A DNA stretch of 64,000 bases from Tribonema minus (lineage: Eukaryota > Sar > Xanthophyceae > Tribonematales > Tribonemataceae), in NCBI GenBank assembly GCA_017506865.1, contig JAFCMP010000301.1, positions 806,001 through 870,000 on the forward strand, read 5' to 3'. Numbering within the stretch: the first letter of the stretch is position 1; each line of letters starts with the position of its first letter. A model generated the notes under the pieces. That model made no database searches. It was not told where the DNA came from and was given only the letters and a program-made list of their open reading frames with translations. The position numbers and the translations under genes were made by a program. Of this stretch, positions 41,158 to 51,263 are shown piece after piece.

Positions 41158-44100
41158 CAACAATTACTGCACACATCGGGGACAGCGAAGGAGACGCAGT
41201 CACAACACTGCAGCTCGCAGGGTGGGAGGTGCGTGAAGCGAGCCCGATTTTCATCACATCAGTAGGTTCATCCTATGCTAATTAGGTGGCATGACACGGG
41301 GTATCATGTTCGATATCAGCTGCACTTGACATGAACGTGGTGAAGCATCTACGTTGGTCGCCTGCACGTCGCTCGCAGATGGAAGAGCACATCGATCGAG
41401 CTTTGTCCTCGACGGGGCCACTAATTCACAAATTTTTGGCATGCTTTCACGGCCCTACAGGTACCAGCGGGAAAGTCGCTGCACACGTGGGTAGGCCAGA
41501 TTGACGCTGGAGGGCGGGGCTGCATCAGCGAAGCTGATCGGACGTGTCAGGTACGTGATAACTCCGACTGCCAGATGCAAATGATTCGTTTCACGCTTGA
41601 TGCGTGACACACACGCTGATGTAGCCTATGCTGACGACGCCTGTCTGTTGTGAAGGTGGTGAACTCAGCACATTCAATGCAATGGCCTTTGCGCCACGGA
41701 CCCGACTTGATTAATGCTGGTCATGACGCATTACACGCAAGGGATACAGAAGAGGCAACTGAGTCCTTGCGGTCGATCGGTGGCGGGGTATGACACCATT
41801 GTCAGCAGTCTGTGCGGTGGCCAGCCTGCTCAAACAAATCCCTTGTCGTGCTGCGCGCTCGGATGCTGACCTCTCAGAACAAATCATACACTTTATTCTT
41901 TGCTTTGTGGCAGCTCAGGCTGAATTGGCCACGCGCAGACTGCTGGCGCAACCTGTTGCGCATGACGTTTAGTCACATTCTGAACACTCAGCATAAACAT
42001 CTTTAGCATCGTACGATGGCGGGGGGCATATAGTCGGCGGCACCGAACGACGCGGCAATCAGCCTTCCGCTTGCTCTCCTGCACGGCCACGTAGATTCTC
42101 TTCGATCGCTGCGCGTGCGATACATCTCGTGCCGTCTGCGCATGTCGACAAGCCTCGAACGCACTGCTCAAATTTCAGCAAATCGCTGCAGAAGTAAATT
42201 TCTTGGTATACTGCATGAGTTGCACTTTTCCCTCAGAAATGACACAGGCAACGGCCAGCACCAACGCACCATTGAGTGCTGACATAAGCGTACAAATGGC
42301 AGCGCGGAGCTCAGCTATGCACTTGAAGTGGTGTTGATAGCGCATGCCGCGTGGACAGCAATGTGTAGAGTTGCGCTCATCAACATGTTACTCACAGCTT
42401 TGCAGGGCTCAGTGTTACATCTGTCGTGCAGACCCTGTAGCATGATCGAATGGTGCGACCGCTCCGTGCGCAGATTGCTGGTGTTATGCACGCCACAACG
42501 CTTTATGCTGCCAGTGCTTCTTGAGGGTGCCTGTGCTGCTGTAGCGCATCCACATTGCTTACTGCAGACGATGACATCAAGTATCACCACTAACTTTGAC
42601 GCATGCGATTCTTGATCATACGCAGGCCTGATGATTCGCATTATTTACCTGAGCTTGCTGTATCTACGGTTCGGAGGCGATTGCACAACCTGGAAGCAGG
42701 ATGATGAGGACTTCCAAAAGCAGTTTGGCACATCAGGCTCCGATGGCAGCAACCAGCAGCTTGTCGACGAAGAGCACTGTGACGGCGCTTCTACAGAGGT
42801 GGCTGAAGCGCTCGAAGAGGGCAGCAACCGCGCGCCGTTGAATGACGTTGGCGCACCGAGAGTCATGGCTGCTTTGCATGCTCCGCCTACGACAAATGGC
42901 AGTGTGCCACCGGAGAAGCTAAATGCACTCCTGAAAAGGAAGGTGATTCAGAACAAGCTCGACACCCTGTGCCTCCTCTCATCAATCGCAGCCGATGTGG
43001 ACCTCATCTTCGACTGGCTTTTCTTCGTGACCAAGGTGCAGGAAGAGTTCAAGACGGCGTCACTCTTTTTTGCGATCGTCGGCTCGATCTGCTGGTGGTT
43101 CGTGACATTCGAGTGTCATTTCATTTCAGCAATTGCCAAGAGGTGCTGCAAACGGCCCCTGACCCCTAGACAGCACGTGCCGCAAGGCATATTGCAGTTC
43201 ATCAACCTCGTCTTGGAGGATGTGCCACAGCTGATCATTACAACATGGTCCACGTCGAGCGGCAAAATCAGCGCCATTGCGGCGTTGAACATCGTCACGT
43301 CTGTGGGGAGCCTGCTGACCAAGCTAGGTTCGGCGATGAAAGATCGCACACGACGCCTACCCCTTCCGAGCTTGACATCATCGACATGAGCGCATCTGGC
43401 GTCATCGGTGGTCGACAGTTAATCATCGACTTAATAAGAGTGAAGGCCCGGGCGAGTGCCGAGGGGAAACGCCTCACTGCGCTAGCCGATATGGCACCTT
43501 CACTGAAGGGGCGGTTTGATGCTGAAGTCGGCATTGACCGTGCTGACGAGCTCTTAGCTTTCGTACTGGTGGCCAGCAAAGACGACCGCGAGCGCATGGG
43601 CGTTGACAAGGTTACTGCAGTGGCTTGCCGAGGTGAGACAGAAGCGATTGCTGTGCTGATTGCATACTTGTGAGCCGCGGAGTGAGCGTTTTATTACTTT
43701 ATGCGTGATGGTGCTGGAGTGCTCTAGTTTTAGTCTGCCAGCAGTGCGAATTGGCCGATGTGTGCCGTAAAGTGCGCGTCGGTCGCAAATGCGCGGGCAG
43801 TACTGTAGGTTAGACCTATGGTTCCCGCATTTTCGCTCCAACAGACTGTACATCCCCTCGCATCTTAGTCCTGTCGAATTTATTTGATTTTTCGCAGATC
43901 TGAGCTCGACAAGGGTTACTTTGCCCCGCCTGGAACAGAGACTGCTTGGTCTCAAGGACGTGAACAGCTTCACGGAGTCACTCGTCAAACTGACAGCGTT
44001 GACATCACTCGACTTGTCCCGGTGCAAGTCGCTCGTGCGGCTGCCTGAGTCATTTAGCAACCTGACATTGTTGACGCTGAGCCTCGCTGGTTGCGATGAG

Positions 44101-45027
44101 CTTGTCAGCAAGTCAGAGACTTACGAATTCAGCAACCTGACAGCGTTGACCTCACTCGACTTGCAGTGGTGCAAGTCACTCATGAGTCTGCCCGAGTCAT
44201 TCGGCAACCTGACAGCGTTGACTAGCCTCAAGTTGGACTCTTGCTGGAAACTCTTGAGTCTGCCCGAGTCATTCGGTAACCTGACAGCGTTGACTTCGCT
44301 GAGCATGGCAGGATGCAGGAACGTCACCACTTTGCCAAACTCATTCGGTAACCTGACAGCGTTGACGTCACTTGACTTGACGCTCTGCAAGTCACTCGAG
44401 AGCCTGCCCGAGTCTTTCGGCAACCTGACAGCGTTGACTTCACTTGACATGCAGTTCTGCAAGTCACTCGTGAGTCTGCCCGAGTCGTTCGGCAACCTGA
44501 CAGCATTGAAAACGCTGAGCCTTGCTGGCTGCGATGAGCTTGTCAGGAAGCCGGAGACTTTCGAATTCAGCAACCTGACAGCGTTGACTTCCCTCGACCT
44601 GAGCTACTGCACAGTGCTCAGCAGCCTGCCCCCCTCATTCGGCAGCCTGACAGCGTTGACTTCGCTCGACCTGAGCACTTGCCGTGCGCTCAGCAGCCTG
44701 CCGGCTTCATTCGGCAACCTGACAGCGTTGACTTCCCTCAAACTGGGGGGGTGCACGATGCTCAGCAGCCTGCCCCCTTCATTCGGCAACCTGACAGCGT
44801 TGACTTCCCTAGACCTAGAGGGCTGCAAGCGGCTCACCACGTTGCCAGAGTCATTCGGCAACCTGACAGCGTTGACTTCCCTCGACCTGGGCTACTGCTC
44901 ATCGCTCAGCAGCCTGCCCCCTTCATTCGGCAACCTCACAGCGTTGATTGATCTTACCATGTACAATTGCCCAGCGACAGTACCACAAGCGCTACACGAC
45001 AATGGACTAGTGAAAGTGAGGAAGTGA
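41158..45027 (+). CDS. Membrane protein with LRR domain, multi-exon (copy 1)
   Basis: Placed exons: 41158-41228 (TITAHIGDSEGDAVTTLQLA, GWE), 41461-41550 (VPAGKSLHTWVGQIDAGG, then CISEADRTC), 42626-43632 and 43898-45027. The last intron (GTGAGA...TTTTTCGCAG, 265 bp) joins ACR to DLSSTRV in phase. One base is missing; a fifth C in the C4 run near 43359 gives LPPSELDIID. Upstream exons look extracellular; a hydrophobic segment (IRIIYLSLLYLRF) follows; then a multi-pass region with DVDLIFDWLFF, VGSICWWFVTFE and LEDVPQLIIT; then about 13 LRRs of 24 residues (LPESFGNLTALTSLDL plus a Cys). At least one exon between 41551 and 42626 is unplaced. I recognise no family for the membrane part. A receptor-like role is inference. 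Confidence 0.6.
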
Positions 45028-45218
45028 CTGTCAGTCACTTTGCAAACGTACAATCACGCAAAGTTGTATTGCTCAAGCTGTGCTTTTTCTCGTCTCTTTT
45101 GCGGTTTTTGCTTGATTTTGACACTTGACAATGAATTGTTTCTGCGAACTGGACTTGGTGTTCGCAGCAGAGCAGGGAGAGCAACATTCATGTGGCGTGC
45201 TACTTCCTCTGCATGCAC

Positions 45219-46262
45219 TCAGCGCTCTTCGCCATGAACTGTTCGCGAGCCCACCCACGCGCAAGGTGGAACCCCCGCATCTCCGAAAATTTGGCAAGGC
45301 TCCAGCCCCTCGCGCCCGTACCATCCTGCGCTGGTGACGATGGAATTAAACTCCTTGCACACCAGGCACACGTTTGTGGCGATGTACCCGACTGTCACAG
45401 TCATCCGTTCCAACGACAATTTCCAGTCGCCGTCCAGGGTCAACTGAATAGCGCTATAAGCGCACAGGCCGTTCTGCGCAATGCATATTGAGAGTAGCTC
45501 ACTGAAAGTCAGGGTGCACTCATTGCCACGCTTGCGCCTTTTCGAGTTGCCTCTTGAGCTCTCCACCAGGCGTCGCAGCGCGCCGCGCAGCGTCGAGCGG
45601 TGTGTCGTGCTGTAGACGTTGAGGCACTGTCTGCATCCGTTTCCGATCTGTTTGTGAAAGCTCTGTCGGGCCTTGAAGTCCCCACAGATGTGACACATAT
45701 GCTGCACTTCCCCATTGTGTTGTCTGCTCGAGGCGGCTTTGTACTGCATGCCTTTGCGGCTCAGCACATCTTCCAGAGGCACCAGGATGCCATCACTGGC
45801 TGGCTGGCGCAGCTGCCCGTGAAATGCGAACAGAAACTTTTCAGGCGTCCATGTAGGTGTCGTGTTGAACTCGAGGCAGACGAATCTGCTGTTGTATAGC
45901 GTGTAAGTCACGGAGTCGTCTCGTCGATCCAGAGATGTCTGCCAATCTGCACGTCTACCGAGTTGCAAAGGCATCAGAGAAACGCCGCAACACAGCGGCA
46001 CTTCGGACAGCTGTTTTTTTGACATCATTTGTCCAGTCATGACGCGATATTTCGAGAGCCTCTTCTTGTTGTTCTTTGTCGCACGGCGGAACAGCACATT
46101 CATGAAACCGGCGTGCGTATTAGCGTACACTTGCGTCCGAGCTCGTGCGCACTGTCTGCATATGCTCTGCCTCCCTGAATCTGCCCTTGCCATCTTATTG
46201 AATTGGTCCAACGCCTTGAAAGCTGTGCAAACAGAGCACTGTTGCTGCAACAGCTGCTGCAT
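45219..46262 (-). CDS. Duplicated zinc / HNH-like endonuclease module protein (copy 1)
   Basis: 347 residues built of two similar halves. Each half has a zinc site made of two CxxC pairs (C9/C12 with C35/C38; C190/C193 with C210/C213), a basic linker, and an HNH-like block: DWQTSLDRRDDSVTYTLYN, SRFVCLEFNT (residues 106-134) and DWKLSLERMTVTVGYIATN, VCLVCKEFNS (279-307). The S-L-[DE]-R...Y...N...C.EFN pattern is that of His-Me finger nucleases of the endonuclease VII kind, though the catalytic His is not obvious in either block. It stops at TGA, 190 bp from the LRR gene end and convergent with it. Possibly a mobile-element or genome-defence nuclease; function inferred from motif only. Confidence 0.55.
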   Translation of the reverse strand: MQQLLQQQCSVCTAFKALDQFNKMARADSGRQSICRQCARARTQVYANTHAGFMNVLFRRATKNNKKRLSKYRVMTGQMMSKKQLSEVPLCCGVSLMPLQLGRRADWQTSLDRRDDSVTYTLYNSRFVCLEFNTTPTWTPEKFLFAFHGQLRQPASDGILVPLEDVLSRKGMQYKAASSRQHNGEVQHMCHICGDFKARQSFHKQIGNGCRQCLNVYSTTHRSTLRGALRRLVESSRGNSKRRKRGNECTLTFSELLSICIAQNGLCAYSAIQLTLDGDWKLSLERMTVTVGYIATNVCLVCKEFNSIVTSAGWYGREGLEPCQIFGDAGVPPCAWVGSRTVHGEER

Positions 46263-47667
46263 CGTGCGCTCTGATTACACGGCAGTTGCCGAAAGGTCTC
46301 GTATCTATCGTACCACCGCATTTGTGACATGCTGTAACTGCATGCAACTTCAAGGGGACGAACGCTGGAAGCCAAGCCAGCTTATTGGTGGCGGTGGTCG
46401 CGCTCCTGATGGCGCTGAACGCATGTCCGTTCAAGTACGTACGTCGCTATGCAATCAGGCACTATGGTGATGTCACTAGCGCACACCACCTACAAAACCC
46501 TCTGAACGTAATGCGCGTCCACTCGAGCGACGCCTCCGTGCAGAGGTGGTGTGCGACGGTGGTCGCGCAGTTGCAACACGTCAGTGCAAGCAAATGGAAT
46601 GCACGGTGAGTGACTTGAGCCGTGCCTGGAAGTGCCATAATAGCTGTGGAGAATAATAGCCGCAAGCAATAGCATGCAGGGCACAATGCAAATAATGACA
46701 TCAGACGCAGCAGTAGTACCACATCATTACACCTTAAAAAAATCAGAAGTGCTCGCGTCATATATATATATATACATGTACGATGCGCCTATGAATTTGG
46801 CTAAGTTCCATCAGAAAGAACGAACGTTGACGGCCTACGGAGCTGGTCGAGCGTCTACCGGATGTCACAATGAACTGCTCACTCCAATACAGAAAACTGC
46901 TTCAACAAGGCGCCACCTTAGTATTTCTCTGTTTTCTAACAACTGCAACTAACAACTGTAACTTAGATTTGAGGTTCAGCCTGGGCGAGTACGCGAACGT
47001 GCTCAACGTCTGGTGCTACTACCAGACTGCGTTTACTGACTGTGAGAGCGGGGTACAAGATCAAGTTTCCGCCAGCCTCAGTGCCCCCTCAGCCCGGGCA
47101 GCACTCAAGCTAGAGAGAAGAGAGACTGGCAGCGGGGCACTGGAGAGCGGAGGGGCGAGGAGGGGGCAGAAGCCAGGACCAGGAGCGAGGAGGTGAGGCC
47201 GAGGGTTGCTGACTGGTTTAGTGTGGCACGACCGATTGGTATAGTTGGCCTCTTTTGAAAGAGTCTTTTCGATGATAGATGAGCCACCAGGCACTACTGT
47301 GCTTGACGATTTGTTCCTGGAGATGTGCTGCACGCACGCGTGGCCACAAGTCAAGTGGCCTTGGAAAGAGTTAATACTGGCACATTTTAAGATTGCGTGA
47401 GGGATGAGGGGAGCTAGATCGGGGTGGGTTAACCTTGCATGCGGTGATGTTTTGTTGCATGCTGCATTCATTCATTCTGTTGTTGGCCAGTCAGACCCTC
47501 ATGTGATTAAATTACATTCTGTCATGAACTGAAGTTTACCCTGGTATACAGGCCACAGAGAAGCAAGAGAGCTAGTACAGAGCGCGCTACTACATGCACT
47601 ACTCGCAATGTGATTTTCCTGTTTGCTCAGCTGATATCCCTGTTCATTTATCTTACAGGTCCTGAAC
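46263..47667. other. Intergenic and 5' region of the F-box/ankyrin gene
   Basis: A fragment of the 480-bp repeat (46793-46870, CGAACGTTGACGGCC). A (TA)n run at 46760-46772. 47270-47570 is conserved upstream of the gene in unit 2 (GAGCCACCAGGCACT...GAAGTTTACCCTGG). A polypyrimidine acceptor TTTATCTTACAG ends at 47658, ten bases before the ATG, and is matched in unit 2, so an upstream exon is likely. Confidence 0.4.
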
Positions 47668-48809
47668 ATGCCCGTGACGACACGTGCACAGCGCGCTCGC
47701 GCACAACCCTGCTGGAAATGGAAAAGGGGACCTCTGATCAGTCATGTGCTAGAATATCTAATGCCTCGCCAAGGCATCCAAGTTATGCTCGTTTGCAAAT
47801 CCTGGATGAGGACGTGCAAACTCATGACAGGTGACGCGCCCCCATGCACATGCATGGAGGACATGGTGCGGTCCGTAGCGCTATTGCGCTGGGCGCGTGC
47901 CAACGGCTGCCCGTGGCACCCATTCATTTGCGCATGGGCGGCGCAGGACGGGCACCTCGGTGTGCTACAGTGGGCGCGCAGCAACGGCTGCCCGTGGGAT
48001 GAAGATACTTGCTTACAGGCGGCGTTAAGCGGGCATCTCGGCGTGCTGTAGTGGGCACATGCTAACGGCTGCCCATGGGACAATCTCACATGCGCAGCAG
48101 CGGCGAAGGGAGGGTACCTCGACGTGCTGCGGTGGGCACATGCTAACGGCTGCCCGCGGGACGAGACAACTTGCGCACAGGCGGCGGCGGGCGGGCACCT
48201 TAGCGTGCTGCAGTGGGCACGCGCCAACGGTTGCCCGTGGGATGATGAGACATGCGCATGTGCGGCGGCGCACGGGCACCTCGGCATGCTGCAATGGGCA
48301 TATCACAACGGCCTCGACTTGCCTGCAGATACTATCTCACTGGCGGCGCGGGGCGGGCACCTCGAAGTGCTGCGGTGGGCTCACTATCCTGGTTATCCTT
48401 TGAGCATATCCATTTCCAATGCTTCGGCTGAGGAAGGGCACGTAGACGTGTTGCAGTGGGCCCGCGCCAACGGCTGCCCGTGGGACGAATGCACGTGTTC
48501 ATGTGCGGCGGGGGGTGGACACCTTCACGTACTACAGTGGGCCCGCGCCAACGGCTGCCCGTGGGACGAATACACGTGTTCATGTGCGGCGGGGGGTGGA
48601 CACCTCCACGTACTACAGTGGGCACGCGCCAACGGCTGCCCGTGGAGCGCCTACACGTGCACAGAGGCGGCGGATGGCGGGCACCTCGAAGTGCTGCAAT
48701 GGGCCCGCGCCAACGGCTGCCCGTGGGACGCAAATACTTGCGCACGGGCGGCACAAAGCGGGCACCTGGACGTGCTGCAGTGGCTCGCATCAACGGTTGC
48801 CCGGAGTAA
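47668..48809 (+). CDS. F-box/ankyrin-type repeat protein (copy 1), TAG at a Gln codon
   Basis: N-terminal F-box-like stretch SHVLEYLMPRQGIQVMLVCK, SWM, then about 11 repeats of 27 residues (81 bp) with consensus GHLxVLQWARANGCPWD, xxTCxxAA. Two repeats (48517-48680) are almost identical in DNA. A TAG at 48049-48051 stands where every other repeat has CAG Gln (VLQWA). Near 48783 one G is missing from GGG; restoring it gives WARINGCPE and stop TAA at 48807-48809, the same end as the remnant at 39048. Total about 380 residues with the stop ignored. F-box/ankyrin proteins recruit targets to SCF ubiquitin ligases. This family type is also abundant in pandoraviruses. Probably a pseudogene because of the TAG. 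Confidence 0.65.
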
Positions 48810-49559
48810 TTGTATTACAGCTAGCGCAACAAGGTTACACTTTTGGGCTATGGCCCCAAGTACAGACTGAATGAATGCTTTTCAATGCAGAATCTTGGCG
48901 TGTGATCACCTATATCTTATGTGCTTGCTGCTTGGTGCTACCCGCAATACTGCTGCCTGCTTTGACAGTGCTTCCTAATTGCTGGTGACGCACAGTGTCA
49001 TGATATCTTGCGGTTGCTGCTTCTTTCAGCAGCACAGCGCTTGCAAAAGGCTGTCATGCTTGCTTCCCCAACAATTATGCGCGCAGAGGATTCTGCATGT
49101 GCCCACTTAGCAAGAACCAATGTGCATGCAAATCAGAGTGTGTACACATACCAGGGGTACACAATAAGAGCACGCACAGGGCACATGACACGGCTTGCCA
49201 TTTGACGATGCAGCAGATGCTGCTGCATGTTTGGGCGCCGACTGGCATTTTGTTTCAGAGCAGGTCTGAGGCTTTACACGCATGGCAAAAAACTTGTGCG
49301 TTGAGCATTCTTCATTATCAATTCAAGTACAGAATGAGCAAAGCTGTGCCCACTTTGTAATACTATCACAATATTACTCCCTCAAACCACGGCATCTGAG
49401 CCGTGCATGCCCTGCTGCTGCGCCGGCGCGCCAGACTTCAATGCATGGAGAGCGGTGACTGCCTCCTGCCAGGACCCGCATGGTCACTCTTTCGCCAGTT
49501 CTAGCATTAACCGAGCAGTAAACGAACACGGGCCTTGCGTGGACGAACAAAGGCACGTT
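48810..49559. other. 3' flank and intergenic, nothing recognised
   Basis: 48880-48990 resembles the flank at 39123-39240 (CTGCTTG...TGCTGCC). The rest has no motif. Confidence 0.4.
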
Positions 49560-50345
49560 TGGTTATTTTTTGAGTACTTTTACCGAGGTTGACGACTTTC
49601 AGAGCGCTTCGGACGTACTGTGGTCCTCTAGCCGCAGAAATCTGCTCATGTTGTACCTAAATCAGCGGAAAAACAACCAACGCACACCACGATCGGAGGA
49701 GATATGACCAGTTACAGACTTGGGCACCGCAACTTCAAGTTGAGGTACCGTACCATCGCCCTGGCGCGCTTACGCTCGGCACTGTCGGCAGCGCTCCACA
49801 TGGCGTAGTCTGGCCGTGTCATGACACACATGGCAGAATCCAGGGGGGGGGGGGCACATGAAGGAGGACGTAGGGGAGGACCCTGAGATGCCATTTGGCG
49901 GCGGCGGCGTTTGAGTGGTGGTCGTTGCGACACTTTCAGACTGTCATACGATATGTAGATTCCTTACAGCAGCATCAAGTTAGACAATCATCTGGGCTTT
50001 TTCGCGCCCTGAGCGAGAATTAATAAAAAGTACCGTACCACTCGCGAATGGTACGGTACCCAGGTTTCTGGTGTGAGAATTTTGCGCTGGTACCGTACCA
50101 TTCGCGAGTGGTACGGTACCTCAATACTGAAGTTATGGAGGTCCCTCCATACAAGACGAGCGGAAGCCACGCATGGCTTAGATTTGGCTAGTTTTCATCA
50201 GAAAGAACGAACGTTGACGGCCTGCGGAGCTGGTCAGGCGTCTACCGGACGTCATAATGAACCATTTATGTCATATCATACCTGAATTTGCCGATCAGTC
50301 ACGAACGCAGGCCTTGTGTGGAAGAGAACAGGCACGTTTGGCTGT
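49560..50345. repeat. 480-bp repeat array with inverted-spacer cassette
   Basis: Begins GTACTTTTACCGAGGTTGAC and has GTACTGTGGTCCTCTAGC. The left palindrome was split by an insert (49757-50029) and starts again at 50030-50060; spacer 50061-50088 starts CAGGTTTCTGGTGTGAGAAT (inverted type); the right palindrome is 50089-50120. The right flank has GGAGGTCCCTCC as in the 15-kb copy, whereas forward-spacer copies have GGAGCCCCCTCC. Confidence 0.8.
49757..50029 (+). mobile_element. SINE-like or retro-insert inside a palindrome
   Basis: A 273-bp insert flanked by GTACCGTACCA on both sides (49746-49756 and 50030-50040), an 11-bp target duplication. It ends GAATTAATAAAAA, an A-rich tail. The 3' half occurs again, in reverse and with a shorter 5' end, at 33909-34037 with a different duplication. 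It contains a G-run (49843-49852) and a GGCGGCGGCGGCG tract. LINE-type mobilisation is inferred from tail, duplications and 5' truncation. Confidence 0.6.
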
Positions 50346-50379
50346 TTTTTAAGGTGTTTTCAACAGCTTTGAAACCTCC

Positions 50380-50860
50380 ACATGAAAAGTTGAACTTTGG
50401 ACGTGAAACCGCTGTACTTCGAAGAGTGTGAGTTGGCAACAGCAGAGTCGGTAGCTTTGGTCTGAAACTTTGCAGATGGCTTCCCTTCTGACTGATGCAG
50501 AGCGTGTCTGATTTGCAGCTGATGACACCTACACTAACTGCCCTTACCACACGGCCTTATGTAGGCGAGCTGAAACCGCCTTGCACTTGACGAGTGAGTT
50601 GGCAACGCTAGAATAGGCAGATTTGTCTAAAGTTTTGCAAGTGGATTCGGCGCAAACTGATGCAGACTGTAGCTGATTTGCAGCTGATGACACCTACGTG
50701 AACTGCCCTTTCCGCAAGGCCTCATGTGGTGAGCTGAAACCGCCTGCATGTTAAGAGTGTGAGGTGGCAACGCCAAAGTCGGTAGATTTGACTGAAACTT
50801 TGCAGATGACTTAGGTGCTAACTGACGCAGACACAGGTGGGTTTGCTGCACCGACATCAA
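50380..50860. repeat. Tandem repeat with about 166-bp period
   Basis: GGCAAC within GAGTTGGCAAC / GAGGTGGCAAC falls at 50435, 50601 and 50766. Other words recur with the same spacing: GAAACTTTGCAGATG, TGATTTGCAGCTGATGACAC and GAGCTGAAACCGCC. About 2.7 diverged copies. Confidence 0.7.
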
Positions 50861-51263
50861 TTGCCTCCGTGGGGTACAGTAAGGACTCGTGAACTAGGTC
50901 AACAGAAGAAAACTGCAGAGGCAACTGTTCACAATGATGCACAGCAGGCAAAAAGAAAGAGTAGATGCGGGGTGTCGCGCGCAAATATGCAAATAAGACA
51001 CATCTGCAAGGTAACCGTCACCGTGAAAGTTAATCATTGATATACACACATCTCTTGCTATAGCCTGATGTACATCCTTACACCCCCCCAAACCGTGCGC
51101 ATTACCACACTTCAAAGCGGAAAGCTAGAGAGTGCATGCTGTACTGATAGATCCGCACAAATCTCACACGCGCAGGGCAAGGTGCAGGCCACCCCTATGC
51201 ATCCAGTCCCTTACCTCGGCAAAATGCATGGGTTCTTGAAGTCAATCTCCGCAGTCTGCTGCG
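50861..51263. other. Intergenic, nothing recognised
   Basis: No motif between the tandem repeat and the stop of the minus-strand gene. Confidence 0.35.

Noticed and set aside
6692-48051. Genetic code with TAA/TAG read as Gln
   Set aside because: In-frame TAA (6692, 8675, 13412) and TAG (48049, at a CAG Gln site) hint at it, but other genes end naturally at TAG (RING-H2 and SET genes) and TAA (FNIP gene), and the first three lie in decayed or transposon-like sequence. Nonsense changes are the simpler reading.
20059-48809. An integrated giant virus
   Set aside because: Ankyrin, FNIP, RING and HNH genes also occur in giant viruses, but many genes here have spliceosomal introns, and no viral core gene (capsid, packaging ATPase, polymerase) is present.
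15495-50120. CRISPR-like array
   Set aside because: There are only two 32-bp palindromes per site with one constant 28-bp spacer; the spacer is the same (or its reverse complement) at every site, there is no regular array and no cas gene, and the genome is eukaryotic.
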